A stretch of 36,012 bases of DNA, taken from an uncultured Caryophanales bacterium. GTDB taxonomy: Bacteria; Bacillota_I; Bacilli_A; RFN20; CAG-826. Made by a program: the position numbers and the translations under genes. Location of the stretch: NCBI GenBank assembly GCA_946409515.1, contig CAMJWS010000004.1, positions 1 to 36,012 of the forward strand, written 5' to 3'. The stretch's first letter is position 1; every line of letters begins with the position of its first letter. This document shows, one piece after another, positions 6,787 through 14,790 of this stretch. The notes beneath the pieces are model-generated. The model searched no databases, was not told the DNA's origin, and saw nothing but the letters and a program-made list of their open reading frames with translations.

Positions 6787-9624
6787 CTATTCGTAATGCT
6801 CCTTCTTTAAGACTTTCTTTAAATATTGACCAGTGTAAGAGGCTTTGTTATTTGCCACTTCTTCTGGTGTACCAGTAGCGACAATTTTACCACCAGCGTC
6901 CCCACCATCTGGTCCTAAATCAATAATATAGTCAGCAACCTTGATGACATCAAGATTGTGTTCAATAACTAAGACTGTATCACCATGGTCCACAATTCGT
7001 TGTAAGACCTTAATCAAACGTTTAACGTCATCTGTATGTAAACCAGTTGTTGGTTCATCAAGAATATATAATGTTTTACCTGTTGGACGTTTTTGAAGTT
7101 CACTAGCTAACTTAACACGCTGTGCTTCGCCGCCACTTAATGTAGTGGCAGGTTGACCTAACTTAATATAGCCTAGACCAACATCATATAAGGTTTGGAT
7201 ACGTTTGGCTAAAGAAGGTCTATTAGCGAAGAAATGTAAGGCATCTTCCACAGTCATTTCTAAAACATCATAGATGCTCTTACCTTTATAGGTGACTTGT
7301 AATGTTTCTTCGTTATAGCGTTTACCGTTACAGGCATCGCACTTAACATAAACATCTGGCAAGAAATTCATTGGGATACGAGTGACACCCGCACCACCAC
7401 ATTTTTCACATCTTCCACCTTCGACGTTAAAGGAGAATCTGCCTTTATCATAGCCTCTAGCTTTAGCCTCAACAGTTTCCGCAAATAAGGTTCTAATATC
7501 ATCAAAGATCTTCACATATGTTGCAGGGTTACTTCTTGGAGTTCTACCAATTGGTTCTTGTGTAATATCAATAACCTTGTCGATATTTTCAAAGCCCTCA
7601 ATTGATTTAACTTCACCTGCAAAAGCGGGTTCACCTGAGAAGTGTTCTGTTAAATGATTAAATAATGTTTGATTGATAAGGGATGATTTACCACTACCAG
7701 AAACACCAGTGACAGCGACAAACTCCCCTAATGGGATATCAACATTAACTTTCTTTAGGTTATTGCATGAGGCACCTTTAATCTTGATAAATAAGCCATT
7801 ACCTTTTCTTCTCTTCTTAGGAATAGCGATATATTCTCTTTCAGATAAGTAAGCACCAGTAATGCTTCTTTCGTTTTTAGCGATTTCTTCAGGTGTGCCT
7901 GCGGCCACTACTTCACCACCGTGAACACCTGCGCCTGGACCAATATCAACGACATAGTCCGCACTTCTAATCATTTCTTCATCGTGTTCAACAACGATTA
8001 AGGTATTACCGATATCTCTCATCTCTTTCATTGTTTTGATGAGTTTTTCACTGTCTCTAGAATGTAAGCCAATAGAAGGTTCATCCATGACATATAAAAC
8101 ACCAGTTAATTTACTACCGATTTGAGTAGCTAATCTAATACGTTGAGACTCACCACCACTTAAAGTCATTGCGAGACGAGATAATGTTAAATATTCAAGA
8201 CCGACATCACATAAGAAAGTTGTACGGTTACTAACTTCTTTTAAGACTAAGTCTGCGATCTTATTTTCAGATTCACTTAATTTATTTGGTAAAGTTTCCA
8301 CCCACGCTTTTAAGTCTTTTAACTGCATTGAGGAAACATCCCAAATGTTCTTTTTATCAATCTTCACACTTAATGCAGCATCATTTAATCTACGACCATG
8401 ACATGTGGTACATTCATGATCACTCATAAATGTTTCATAGTAGTCTCTCATCCAATCAGAGGTGGTATCGTTATATAATCTTTCGATTTTAGTTTTAATA
8501 CCTTCGATGATTTGATTTCTATGCATAGTGTTACCACTGCTAGATTTAAGAGTGTATTGATGGGCCACTGGAGAACCATATAAAACGATTCTTTGTTGTT
8601 CCATAGTTAAATCATTCCAAGGTTTATCCATTGGCACGTTATATAAATTACAAAGTAAAACAAATTCAGTCCATTCAAGGTTTTGACTACCAACGATATG
8701 GGCTAAATATTTAACACAGCCTTCATTGATACTTAATTTTGGATTAGGAATGAGTTTACGAATATCGCATTCTCTTTTCATGCCTAAACCACGACAGTCC
8801 GGACAGAAACCTAAAGGTGAATTAAATGAGAATAAACGAGGTTCCACTCTTGGAACAGAGAAGCCACATTTAGGACATGTATGTTTATCGGACAATAATC
8901 TTTCGTTATCCCCATTTAAGATAATGAGTAAGCCTTTAGAGAAGTTAAGACATGTTTCAATTGATTCAAAAACACGGCTTCTAACATCTGGTTTAATAAT
9001 TAATCTATCGACAACGATATCAATGCTATGCTTTTTGTTCTTTTCTAAAGTAGGCACTTCTTCTAGTGTCATGATGTTACCATCCACTCTGACACGGTTA
9101 AAGCCATCTTTTCTAATCTTATCTAAGACGTCTTTTTGTGTGCCTTTTTCGGCGTGGACGATTGGAGATAATAATTGTATTTTGCTTCCTTCTGGATAGG
9201 CCATCACCACATCAGTCATCATGGTCACAGAAAAGGAAATAATTGGTTCGTTATGATTTGGACAATATGGAATGCCAATACGACCAAATAAAAGTCTTAA
9301 ATAGTCATAAATCTCAGTGACTGTACCCACAGTACTTCTTGGGTTATGAGAAACAGACTTTTGATCAATAGCGATACTTGGAGATAAACCTTCTATGGCA
9401 TCAACATCTGGCTTATCGAAGTTACCAAGGAACTGTCTAGCATAGCTAGATAATGATTCCATATATCTTCTTTGGCCTTCAGCGAAGATGGTATCGAACG
9501 CTAAAGTGGATTTACCAGAACCAGACAAACCAGAAAAAACCACTAATGAATCTTTCGGTAAAGAAACATCAATGTTCTTGAGGTTATTCTCTCTAGCGCC
9601 TTTAATAATAATTTTCTTTTCCAT
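6787..9624 (-). CDS. uvrA: Excinuclease ABC subunit A
   Basis: Damage-recognition ATPase of nucleotide excision repair, acting with UvrB and UvrC. The 945 residues match full length. Two ABC modules are seen: Walker A GLSGSGKST near residue 32 with signature LSGGESQRIRLA, and a second GVSGSGKSS with LSGGEAQRVKLA. Zinc-binding pairs appear as CPKCG with CPDCRG and as CEKCGG with CDACNG. Walker B/D-loop text DEPSIGLH and DEPTTGLH is intact. The ATG has only a weak ribosome site (GAAGA nine bases away). It is the first gene of the cluster that continues to xre; uvrB, often next to uvrA, is not in the window. A near-palindrome lies just upstream (9636-9658). Confidence 0.98.
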   Translation of the reverse strand: MEKKIIIKGARENNLKNIDVSLPKDSLVVFSGLSGSGKSTLAFDTIFAEGQRRYMESLSSYARQFLGNFDKPDVDAIEGLSPSIAIDQKSVSHNPRSTVGTVTEIYDYLRLLFGRIGIPYCPNHNEPIISFSVTMMTDVVMAYPEGSKIQLLSPIVHAEKGTQKDVLDKIRKDGFNRVRVDGNIMTLEEVPTLEKNKKHSIDIVVDRLIIKPDVRSRVFESIETCLNFSKGLLIILNGDNERLLSDKHTCPKCGFSVPRVEPRLFSFNSPLGFCPDCRGLGMKRECDIRKLIPNPKLSINEGCVKYLAHIVGSQNLEWTEFVLLCNLYNVPMDKPWNDLTMEQQRIVLYGSPVAHQYTLKSSSGNTMHRNQIIEGIKTKIERLYNDTTSDWMRDYYETFMSDHECTTCHGRRLNDAALSVKIDKKNIWDVSSMQLKDLKAWVETLPNKLSESENKIADLVLKEVSNRTTFLCDVGLEYLTLSRLAMTLSGGESQRIRLATQIGSKLTGVLYVMDEPSIGLHSRDSEKLIKTMKEMRDIGNTLIVVEHDEEMIRSADYVVDIGPGAGVHGGEVVAAGTPEEIAKNERSITGAYLSEREYIAIPKKRRKGNGLFIKIKGASCNNLKKVNVDIPLGEFVAVTGVSGSGKSSLINQTLFNHLTEHFSGEPAFAGEVKSIEGFENIDKVIDITQEPIGRTPRSNPATYVKIFDDIRTLFAETVEAKARGYDKGRFSFNVEGGRCEKCGGAGVTRIPMNFLPDVYVKCDACNGKRYNEETLQVTYKGKSIYDVLEMTVEDALHFFANRPSLAKRIQTLYDVGLGYIKLGQPATTLSGGEAQRVKLASELQKRPTGKTLYILDEPTTGLHTDDVKRLIKVLQRIVDHGDTVLVIEHNLDVIKVADYIIDLGPDGGDAGGKIVATGTPEEVANNKASYTGQYLKKVLKKEHYE

Positions 9625-9635
9625 ATGTGTAATCT

Positions 9636-9658
9636 TCGATATTTTATCAAATATTCGA
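9636..9658. promoter_or_regulatory. Near-palindrome upstream of uvrA, possible operator
   Basis: The 23 bases consist of arms TCGATATTT and AAATATTCGA around a short centre, a one-base bulge from perfect. It ends 12 bases before the uvrA ATG, where a repressor site would act. It does not match the Bacillus LexA box CGAAC-N4-GTTCG, so no regulator is named. Confidence 0.3.
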
Positions 9659-9689
9659 AAAGATAACTATATAAATGCAATCTAACAAC

Positions 9690-9719
9690 AAAAATCCCAC
9701 ATCCGTGAAGACGTGGGAA
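9690..9719 (-). terminator. Terminator of the 9740 lipoprotein gene
   Basis: Minus-strand CCCACGTC pairs with GATGTGGG (one G-U) around a TTCACG loop, followed by ATTTTTG. It begins about 20 bases after the stop codon and separates the lipoprotein gene from uvrA. Confidence 0.85.
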
Positions 9720-9739
9720 TTATTAATTAAAACAAGTAA

Positions 9740-10510
9740 CTATCTTTCTAACTTGATTAAACTTTCCCAATCGCTTGGTAATTCAAGTTTAACTTCTGTT
9801 TTGTAATCAACTTTACCATCGGTTAACCAAGTGTTGCCTAAGGTTGAAACGGTTTCGTTATGAACACTAGTAAAAAGATAGTCTTCAAATTTATAAGTGT
9901 TTTTACCACTGACAGCGGTTTCATCGTATGAATATGACATTCCTTCTTTGAGGTCGGTAGTCCATTCGAGGATTAATTCTCCTTCTTTGGAAGAATAATA
10001 CTTTCTTGTATCCCAAGGATCATCTACTACATCAAAGACATTTACTTTGGCATAGTTTTGATAAATATGAATTATTCTATCAGCGTCTAAATCCTTGAAA
10101 GCTGTTTCATAATCTGCATTGTCTTTTGAAGTTGAGACCGCTTTGACATAGTCATTTTTTGCTTCATCAAAATATCTAATGTATTTTACATCCCCATGTG
10201 TTGTTCCTTTTATGGTGTACATTTCAACATCATACTTTTGATCAGCTTGGCTGCCTTTAAGCAAGGTGTAGTAGCCATTTTTAGCGACTTGATATTTATA
10301 TGTTAAGTCAACTTCAAATCTAGCTTCGCCTTGACCACTTTGACCTTTATTGATTAAATCAAAAGTTAAATTGTTTGGAATCTCTTTATTTATTTTATTT
10401 CTAATTGCGTCTACTATTTCTTTAGCTTTTTTCCCATCAATTTCATTCGTGCCACTGCACGCTGTTAACGCAAAGAATGGAATAAGGAGCAAGAGTCTTT
10501 TATTTTTCAT
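9740..10510 (-). CDS. Lipoprotein of unknown function
   Basis: A 256-residue predicted lipoprotein: basic start MKNKR, hydrophobic stretch, and lipobox LTAC with Cys18 as the lipidation site. After a short linker the mature part is hydrophilic and strand-rich, with many Tyr and Lys residues and repeated KYDVE / VKYIRYF-like segments, suggesting a beta-rich surface domain, but I recognise no family. The LppX/LolA-like idea (lipid-binding half-barrel of cell-envelope lipoproteins) is possible but unsupported by a motif. It has a GAGGT ribosome site seven bases before the ATG and its own terminator, and follows the terminator of the esterase gene, so it is probably monocistronic. Confidence 0.8.
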   Translation of the reverse strand: MKNKRLLLLIPFFALTACSGTNEIDGKKAKEIVDAIRNKINKEIPNNLTFDLINKGQSGQGEARFEVDLTYKYQVAKNGYYTLLKGSQADQKYDVEMYTIKGTTHGDVKYIRYFDEAKNDYVKAVSTSKDNADYETAFKDLDADRIIHIYQNYAKVNVFDVVDDPWDTRKYYSSKEGELILEWTTDLKEGMSYSYDETAVSGKNTYKFEDYLFTSVHNETVSTLGNTWLTDGKVDYKTEVKLELPSDWESLIKLER

Positions 10511-10560
10511 GGGAATACCTCAATAAAATAAAGATACATTTTCTTATGAATGACCTCAAT

Positions 10561-10593
10561 AAAAAAGTGGAAGAGAATCAATCTTTTCCACTT
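10561..10593 (-). terminator. Terminator of the esterase lipoprotein gene
   Basis: Minus-strand AAGTGGAAAAGA pairs with TCTCTTCCACTT (one mismatch), followed by TTTTTT. It starts 20 bases after the 10614 gene stop. Confidence 0.85.
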
Positions 10594-10613
10594 AATTAAG
10601 TATGAACTAATAA

Positions 10614-11708
10614 TTAGTCTAATAAGTTGTTATCAAGGATAACTTTGCCATACGCCATACCAAGTCTGAAGCAGTCCTTAGTATTGTAGTGAACGCCTTG
10701 AGTAGAACCATCGCCAGAAACTTTTAATAAGTTAGCATCAACGTGTTCTTCGTTAGCATAGGTATCAACGATGTATCTCTTATCATTAGCATCAGCAGCG
10801 GCTAATTTGATTTCATTTAATGCTTTAGCATCGTCAGCGCCCGCTAACATTGTGCCACCTTCAAATGTCATGCCATCGATAAAGGCAATTTCTTTACCTT
10901 CAGTATCGCCTTGAACGGAGTATTCCGCGAATGTGGTTCTGAATTCAGCGATTAAGTCTGCTAATCTACGAGCGTAGGCATCACGTTTAGCTTTTTCACC
11001 ACCATCAGATTCACCTTGGTGCCATAACCAACCTTTAATGATTGGCTTTTTGCCTGTTTCTTGTTCGATTGTATCGAGGTTGTTTTTTAAGAATGGTTTT
11101 AAGAAGTCAGAGAAGAGATTGTGTTCAACTGGTGTACCATCTTCAGTTTTAACTTCCCAGTTCTTGCCTTCGGCACTACTACCTGATTGAGCAAAGCCAC
11201 TACCAGAAGAGGCCATCTTTACAAGGTAAATTGGTTGCTCAGCGGTTGCCTTATCTTTTAAAACATAAGCACAGCCCAATTCAGGACCCATCATTGAATC
11301 AGAATGGCCCATACCAATTTTTGTATTTAAAAATTTACCTTTAATTTTATCTTCAGTATTAGAGGCATGAGGTTGTTGGCTAGCATTTTTTTGACCACCA
11401 GTATTATAGTCATCACGGCTTAATTCACCATAACCATTGCCATAATAGCTAGTTTTCACTGATTCAATACCATCGATGCAGCATTGACCATCTTCAATTC
11501 CTAAGTCTTCAAAAGCTTTGGTTAAATATGATGCGTTAGTGCCAAAGTTGGTGTTACCTTCCATATTGGATTGACCGCTCATCACAAAGACGATTGGTCG
11601 ATCTTCTTTTTCTGGTTCTTTGGAAGAATTTCCACCATTATTACAACCAGTGGCTGTCATGGCTAAAAAGCCAACACTTACTAAAAGTAATTTCTTTAAA
11701 TTTTTCAT
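10614..11708 (-). CDS. SGNH-type acetylesterase lipoprotein (SASA/CE6-like)
   Basis: Probable surface-anchored carbohydrate O-acetylesterase of the family that includes sialic-acid-specific 9-O-acetylesterase and CE6 acetylxylan esterases. The signal peptide ends in the lipobox TATGC (Cys22). The block FVMSGQSNMEG holds the nucleophile Ser47; LWHQGESDG near residue 230 is the characteristic second block; GVHYNTKDCFRLG close to the C-terminus supplies His340 of the catalytic set with a nearby Asp. Length 364 fits. The insert between the first blocks (GNGYGELSRDDYNTGG region) resembles substrate-loop text of the family. Ribosome site GGAGAAAA precedes the ATG. It is transcribed alone, between a tRNA terminator and its own terminator. 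Removal of acetyl groups from plant or mucin glycans is the likely role; the substrate is not readable. Confidence 0.85.
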   Translation of the reverse strand: MKNLKKLLLVSVGFLAMTATGCNNGGNSSKEPEKEDRPIVFVMSGQSNMEGNTNFGTNASYLTKAFEDLGIEDGQCCIDGIESVKTSYYGNGYGELSRDDYNTGGQKNASQQPHASNTEDKIKGKFLNTKIGMGHSDSMMGPELGCAYVLKDKATAEQPIYLVKMASSGSGFAQSGSSAEGKNWEVKTEDGTPVEHNLFSDFLKPFLKNNLDTIEQETGKKPIIKGWLWHQGESDGGEKAKRDAYARRLADLIAEFRTTFAEYSVQGDTEGKEIAFIDGMTFEGGTMLAGADDAKALNEIKLAAADANDKRYIVDTYANEEHVDANLLKVSGDGSTQGVHYNTKDCFRLGMAYGKVILDNNLLD

Positions 11709-11770
11709 AGTTTTCTCCTATAAAAGTTCGGATATTGTAAATATTGTATCATTATTTACTTAAATGTAAT

Positions 11771-11800
11771 AAAAAAACTTCTCGAATTGAGAAGATTTTT
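11771..11800 (-). terminator. Terminator downstream of tRNA-Pro (probably bidirectional)
   Basis: CTTCTC (11778-11783) and GAGAAG (11789-11794) form a six-base-pair stem with an AATTC loop; on the minus strand a run of seven T follows. The plus strand also has ATTTTT after the stem, so it could work both ways. Confidence 0.8.
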
Positions 11801-11805
11801 ATCAA

Positions 11806-11882
11806 TGGTCGGAACGATCAGATTTGAACTGACGACCCCTTCCACCCCAAGGAAGTGCGCTACCAAGCTGCGCTACGTCCCG
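11806..11882 (-). tRNA. tRNA-Pro (anticodon GGG)
   Basis: The 77-base minus-strand sequence folds as a cloverleaf: acceptor CGGGACG with CGTTCCG (one G-U), D stem GCGC/GCGC with loop AGCTTGGTA, anticodon stem CTTCC/GGAAG with loop TTGGGGT giving anticodon GGG, and T arm with TTCAAAT. Discriminator A and CCA are encoded. It starts 26 bases after the kinase gene stop and ends at a terminator. Confidence 0.93.
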
Positions 11883-11895
11883 ATGACGTAATGTC

Positions 11896-11901
11896 ATTAT
11901 A
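11896..11901 (-). promoter_or_regulatory. Possible -10 box for tRNA-Pro
   Basis: A perfect TATAAT lies 14 bases upstream of the tRNA 5' end on the minus strand, but the only -35 candidate at usable spacing (TTATTA) is weak. The tRNA could instead be read through from the kinase transcript, as no terminator separates them. Confidence 0.35.
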
Positions 11902-11908
11902 CACACAA

Positions 11909-12403
11909 TTAGTAGCGTTTAATAACTTTATCAATATTGTGGTCGGTAATGAGGTCAATATGGTCAAAGAATTCTTCCTCTTCTTTATCAGGCATTTCAA
12001 AAGCGTCAATTAATCTTAATAATGCATCTTCTGGAATTGGATATTCTCTTTCTCTATTTTGTTTTAAAGTTAAATCTTTATCGATATGGAACACGATTAA
12101 ATCAATCTCATCATATAGTTCTCTATATGGTTTGATTAAATCTAAGCGATATTCCTTCTTTGCGTTAGTGGCGTCTAAGATTACTATTCCATCTTTATCT
12201 TCACTATAGGTTTTGATTAATGAATAAAAGATTTTCCACACTAAAGGGTCTTGGCTTAAATCTTGTTGATTGCCACATATCTCTTTTCTAATCTGATCAC
12301 TACTAATGATATAAACATGTTTTTCTTTATCTTCCCTTAGAGCATTAGAAAAATAAGATTTACCACTACCAGGAACACCAGAAAGAACAACTAAATAATT
12401 CAT
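11909..12403 (-). CDS. AAA_33-type P-loop kinase
   Basis: A small predicted nucleotide or polynucleotide kinase of about 164 residues. Walker A is GVPGSGKS at residues 9-16, followed by ISSDQIRKEICG, the pattern in which Asp contacts the substrate in this kinase group, then VILDATNAKKEYR (Walker B and the DATN motif shared with polynucleotide-kinase and zeta-toxin-like proteins), and KQNRERE as the arginine lid. The ATG at 12401-12403 is preferred because it puts the first strand at the N-terminus; a GTG at 12434-12436 would add eleven residues, and neither has a clear ribosome site. It is 58 bases downstream of a small unknown gene driven by a strong promoter. Substrate unknown. Confidence 0.83.
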   Translation of the reverse strand: MNYLVVLSGVPGSGKSYFSNALREDKEKHVYIISSDQIRKEICGNQQDLSQDPLVWKIFYSLIKTYSEDKDGIVILDATNAKKEYRLDLIKPYRELYDEIDLIVFHIDKDLTLKQNREREYPIPEDALLRLIDAFEMPDKEEEEFFDHIDLITDHNIDKVIKRY

Positions 12404-12461
12404 AATACTAAAAATAGGTAAAGAAAAAGTGAACACTATGATTCACTTGTTCTAATTTGTT

Positions 12462-12851
12462 TTATTTTGCTAAACGCTTTTCAACTTCAGCGTTTACATC
12501 GCCCTCTTGCATAGCGACTTCAAGTAAAGCAATAACATCTTCTTCAGTGAGAAGACCACTCTTTACGACTTTGCGTGTGGCTTTCTTTAAGTCTTTTTTA
12601 ATAACTTTTAATAATGCTTCATTTTCTTTTCTCACAGCAATTTTTCTTTTAACACTGCTTAAAAGAGCATCTGGGACGTATTGGGAAATGATTTTCTTTC
12701 CTTCACGCCATTGACGATAACAATATGTATGACCGCTAATTTGTTTCACGGAGATATAGCCGCATGGTAAGTTGGCAATGTTCTTTTGCACTTGCGCGTA
12801 TTCATCTACGATTTGCACAAGAGCTTCTACTTCTCTTAGATCTTTTTTCAT
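12462..12851 (-). CDS. Small conserved-looking protein, possible nucleic-acid or toxin partner
   Basis: A 129-residue basic, helical protein. Residues around 30-60 read like the short beta-hairpin module YISVKQISGHTYCYRQWREGKK, seen in small hypothetical proteins of Bacillota that resemble the N-terminal strand region of DNA-binding or antitoxin-like families; the remainder is rich in Lys and Glu helices. I do not recognise a catalytic motif. Start: ATG at 12849-12851 with AAGGAAA upstream; a TTG two codons earlier is also possible. It is the first gene behind a consensus promoter and is followed by a P-loop kinase, so the two may act as a pair. Confidence 0.65.
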   Translation of the reverse strand: MKKDLREVEALVQIVDEYAQVQKNIANLPCGYISVKQISGHTYCYRQWREGKKIISQYVPDALLSSVKRKIAVRKENEALLKVIKKDLKKATRKVVKSGLLTEEDVIALLEVAMQEGDVNAEVEKRLAK

Positions 12852-12880
12852 AAACAAATATTTCCTTAACCTACGATAAA

Positions 12881-12910
12881 ATTATATAAAAAAGATTTTG
12901 CCGATGTCAA
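12881..12910 (-). promoter_or_regulatory. Consensus sigma-A promoter
   Basis: Minus-strand -35 TTGACA (12905-12910), 18-base spacer, -10 TATAAT (12881-12886): both boxes perfect. It drives the small gene and kinase and perhaps tRNA-Pro. It is the strongest-looking promoter in the window. Confidence 0.85.
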
Positions 12911-12935
12911 CATTTCTTTTGAAGGGTTAAAAGTA

Positions 12936-12963
12936 TGAAAAAAGGTGATGAATATCATCACCT
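12936..12963 (-). terminator. Terminator of the NfeD-slipin operon
   Basis: AGGTGATGA (12943-12951) and TCATCACCT (12955-12963) make a perfect nine-base-pair stem with a three-base loop, followed on the minus strand by TTTTTTC. Confidence 0.92.
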
Positions 12964-12993
12964 CTTAAATTGTTTGCTTTAAACGAACCTTAA

Positions 12994-13932
12994 TTAGTCT
13001 TTAATGACTTCTTTTACTACTGAAGCAAGGGAAGCGGCCTTCTCCATATTGTTTGGAAGGAAGATTTTTGTCGCTTTACCATCCGCAATCTTGGCTAAAG
13101 ATTCATAGTATCTTAATGTCACGACTGGTTCAGTTGGCTTAGAAGCATTGAGCATCTTAAGACCTTCAGCTTCCGCTTCACGAACGGCACGAATACCATC
13201 AGCTTCAGCTTGTTTAACTTTTCTTAAGGATTCAGCTTCACCTTCAGCGCGTAAGATCGCCATTTGTTTTTCGGCTTCAGCGGTAAGGATTTGCGATTGT
13301 TTTTGACCTTCGGCCACGAGAATAGCGGATTGTTTTTGACCTTCGGCGAGAAGGACTTTTTCTCTCTTTTCACGTTCCGCTCTCATTTGTTTTTCCATGG
13401 CTTCACGGATATCTTTTGGAGGAAGAATGTTCTTCACTTCAACACGGTTGACTTTAATGCCCCATGGGTCTGTAGCTTCATCAAGAATCTTTCTCATTTT
13501 TTCATTGATTAATTCTCTAGAAGTTAAGCATTCATCGAGTAAAAGTTCACCAATGATGTTTCTTAATGTGGTCGCGGATAAGTAATTAATCGCAGCCATT
13601 GGGTTTTCAACACCATACGCATATAATTTAGCGTCTGTAACAACATAGAAGACAACGGTATCAATTTGCATTGTGACGTTATCTTTTGTAATAACTGATT
13701 GTGGTTCAAAGTCTCTAACTTGTTCTTTCATGGAGACTCTAACGGCAATTCTATCAAAGAATGGCATTAACATATGCATACCAACACCCCATGTTGTGCG
13801 GTAAGCACCAAGTCTTTCAACGATGACTTTTTCTGTTTGTTTAACAATCTTAATGTTGCAAATGATGATTAAAATAAAGATGAATAATAATACTGATAAA
13901 ATGATGATTAACGCAGTTACTACTGGTGGCAT
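12994..13932 (-). CDS. Slipin / QmcA-like SPFH (stomatin-prohibitin) membrane protein
   Basis: A 312-residue SPFH-domain protein anchored by one N-terminal membrane helix (about residues 5-28). The band-7 domain follows (KQTEKVIVERLGAYRTTW, RVSMKEQVRDFEPQSVITKDNVTMQIDTVV, LPPKDIREAMEKQMRAEREKR), then a coiled coil made of 11-residue repeats (AEGQKQSAILV, AEGQKQSQILT, AEAEKQMAILR and weaker copies), and a C-terminal hydrophobic segment. Two of the repeats are also near-identical in DNA: the same 20 bases occur at 13295-13314 and 13328-13347. Such proteins form membrane scaffolds that organise lipid microdomains or membrane proteases. The ATG follows the nfeD stop by one base, and the slipin-NfeD pairing is the classical arrangement. 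Confidence 0.95.
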   Translation of the reverse strand: MPPVVTALIIILSVLLFIFILIIICNIKIVKQTEKVIVERLGAYRTTWGVGMHMLMPFFDRIAVRVSMKEQVRDFEPQSVITKDNVTMQIDTVVFYVVTDAKLYAYGVENPMAAINYLSATTLRNIIGELLLDECLTSRELINEKMRKILDEATDPWGIKVNRVEVKNILPPKDIREAMEKQMRAEREKREKVLLAEGQKQSAILVAEGQKQSQILTAEAEKQMAILRAEGEAESLRKVKQAEADGIRAVREAEAEGLKMLNASKPTEPVVTLRYYESLAKIADGKATKIFLPNNMEKAASLASVVKEVIKD

Positions 13933-13933
13933 T

Positions 13934-14404
13934 TTACTTTTCCTCTACTTTCCTGACTAATAATTTGTTACCTTGAATGGCAACGACTTCCACAATGCTT
14001 TTTTCAGCAATTGTTTCTTTACCGTTTGTGCTAATGGCGGTCCAAAGGACGTCATTAATCCTACAAACGCCTGGTTCAAAAGGCTTAATCTCTTCTTCTA
14101 ATAAACCTCTTTTACCTACTAAGCTATCAACGTTTGAGCTGATAACGTTGTTTCTTTTCGAATACTTTAACGATAACGGTCTTAACGCTATTAATGTGAT
14201 CGCACTCACAACCACAAACACTATTACTTGCACCCACCATGGAATTGTTACATCTGGGATGAGTGAGAATAATGAGAGCACTAATGAGACTAATGCCCCA
14301 GCGGCAAACCAAATCGATACTAATGCTGGACCCATGCATTCAACGATGACCATGACAATCATTAAGCCGAGCCAGATAGCCCACATCCAATTTTCAAATG
14401 GCAT
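13934..14404 (-). CDS. NfeD-like membrane protein
   Basis: A 156-residue short-form NfeD homologue: two to three hydrophobic segments in the first 75 residues (WAIWLGLMIVMVIVECMG and onward), then a soluble C-terminal OB-fold domain beginning near SLVGKRGLLEEEIKPFEPGVCRINDVLW and ending VVAIQGNKLLVRKV, the family's hallmark. It lacks the ClpP-like protease domain of long NfeD proteins. It is fused at the operon level to the slipin downstream (one base between genes) and to an unknown 121-residue protein upstream (one base between). It probably assembles with the slipin at the membrane. Confidence 0.93.
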   Translation of the reverse strand: MPFENWMWAIWLGLMIVMVIVECMGPALVSIWFAAGALVSLVLSLFSLIPDVTIPWWVQVIVFVVVSAITLIALRPLSLKYSKRNNVISSNVDSLVGKRGLLEEEIKPFEPGVCRINDVLWTAISTNGKETIAEKSIVEVVAIQGNKLLVRKVEEK

Positions 14405-14405
14405 A

Positions 14406-14771
14406 CTAGTTTTCTCCTGTCTTTATGGTTAGGACATTTTCTACACTGTCCCAAGTGGTTTCAAATTGTGTTGGCTTGTTGGAGAATGGGATTCTTAAGA
14501 CTTCACTAATTTGTTTAAGTAATTGCACGGATGAAATACGGGCAAAACTCTTATGGAATTCAATCTTAAGTAAACAGCATTCATCTAACGCACCAGATTC
14601 CACGACTTCTTTGGTAAGTGGTTGGATAACAACATTGTTTTTATCATCCATACCAACTTGCACTTTATAGGCTGTATCTAGTGGATACATAGCAGTCGTA
14701 TTTAAAGTGATGTTATTTGCGTAAAATGACGCGACACCGTTACGGTCTTTAACATTAAACCATTTAATCAT
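14406..14771 (-). CDS. Unknown 121-residue protein of the NfeD-slipin operon
   Basis: Starts at the ATG of MIKWFNVKDRNG because a perfect AAGGAGG lies just upstream; an in-frame start seven codons earlier overlaps that site and is unlikely. The protein is soluble, mixed alpha/beta, with no signal peptide or membrane segment. It contains two cysteines in ALDECCLLKIEF and a C-terminal half with repeated short strands. I do not recognise a family. It is the first gene of the operon with its own promoter, one base before nfeD, so it is probably a cytoplasmic partner or regulator of the membrane complex. Confidence 0.75.
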   Translation of the reverse strand: MIKWFNVKDRNGVASFYANNITLNTTAMYPLDTAYKVQVGMDDKNNVVIQPLTKEVVESGALDECCLLKIEFHKSFARISSVQLLKQISEVLRIPFSNKPTQFETTWDSVENVLTIKTGEN

Positions 14772-14790
14772 AAAGAACCTCCTTAACAAC

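Noticed and set aside
8726..9199. A 157-codon open frame on the plus strand
   Set aside because: It lies wholly within uvrA in another frame, lacks a ribosome site and shows no protein family features.
9636..9658. LexA operator of uvrA
   Set aside because: It does not contain the CGAAC/GTTCG halves; kept only as an unnamed palindrome.
13295..13347. Direct repeat as a CRISPR or mobile feature
   Set aside because: The 20-base repeat encodes two adjacent 11-residue units of the slipin coiled coil.
13977..14432. A 151-codon open frame on the plus strand opposite nfeD
   Set aside because: It mirrors the nfeD coding strand; composition is that of an antisense shadow.
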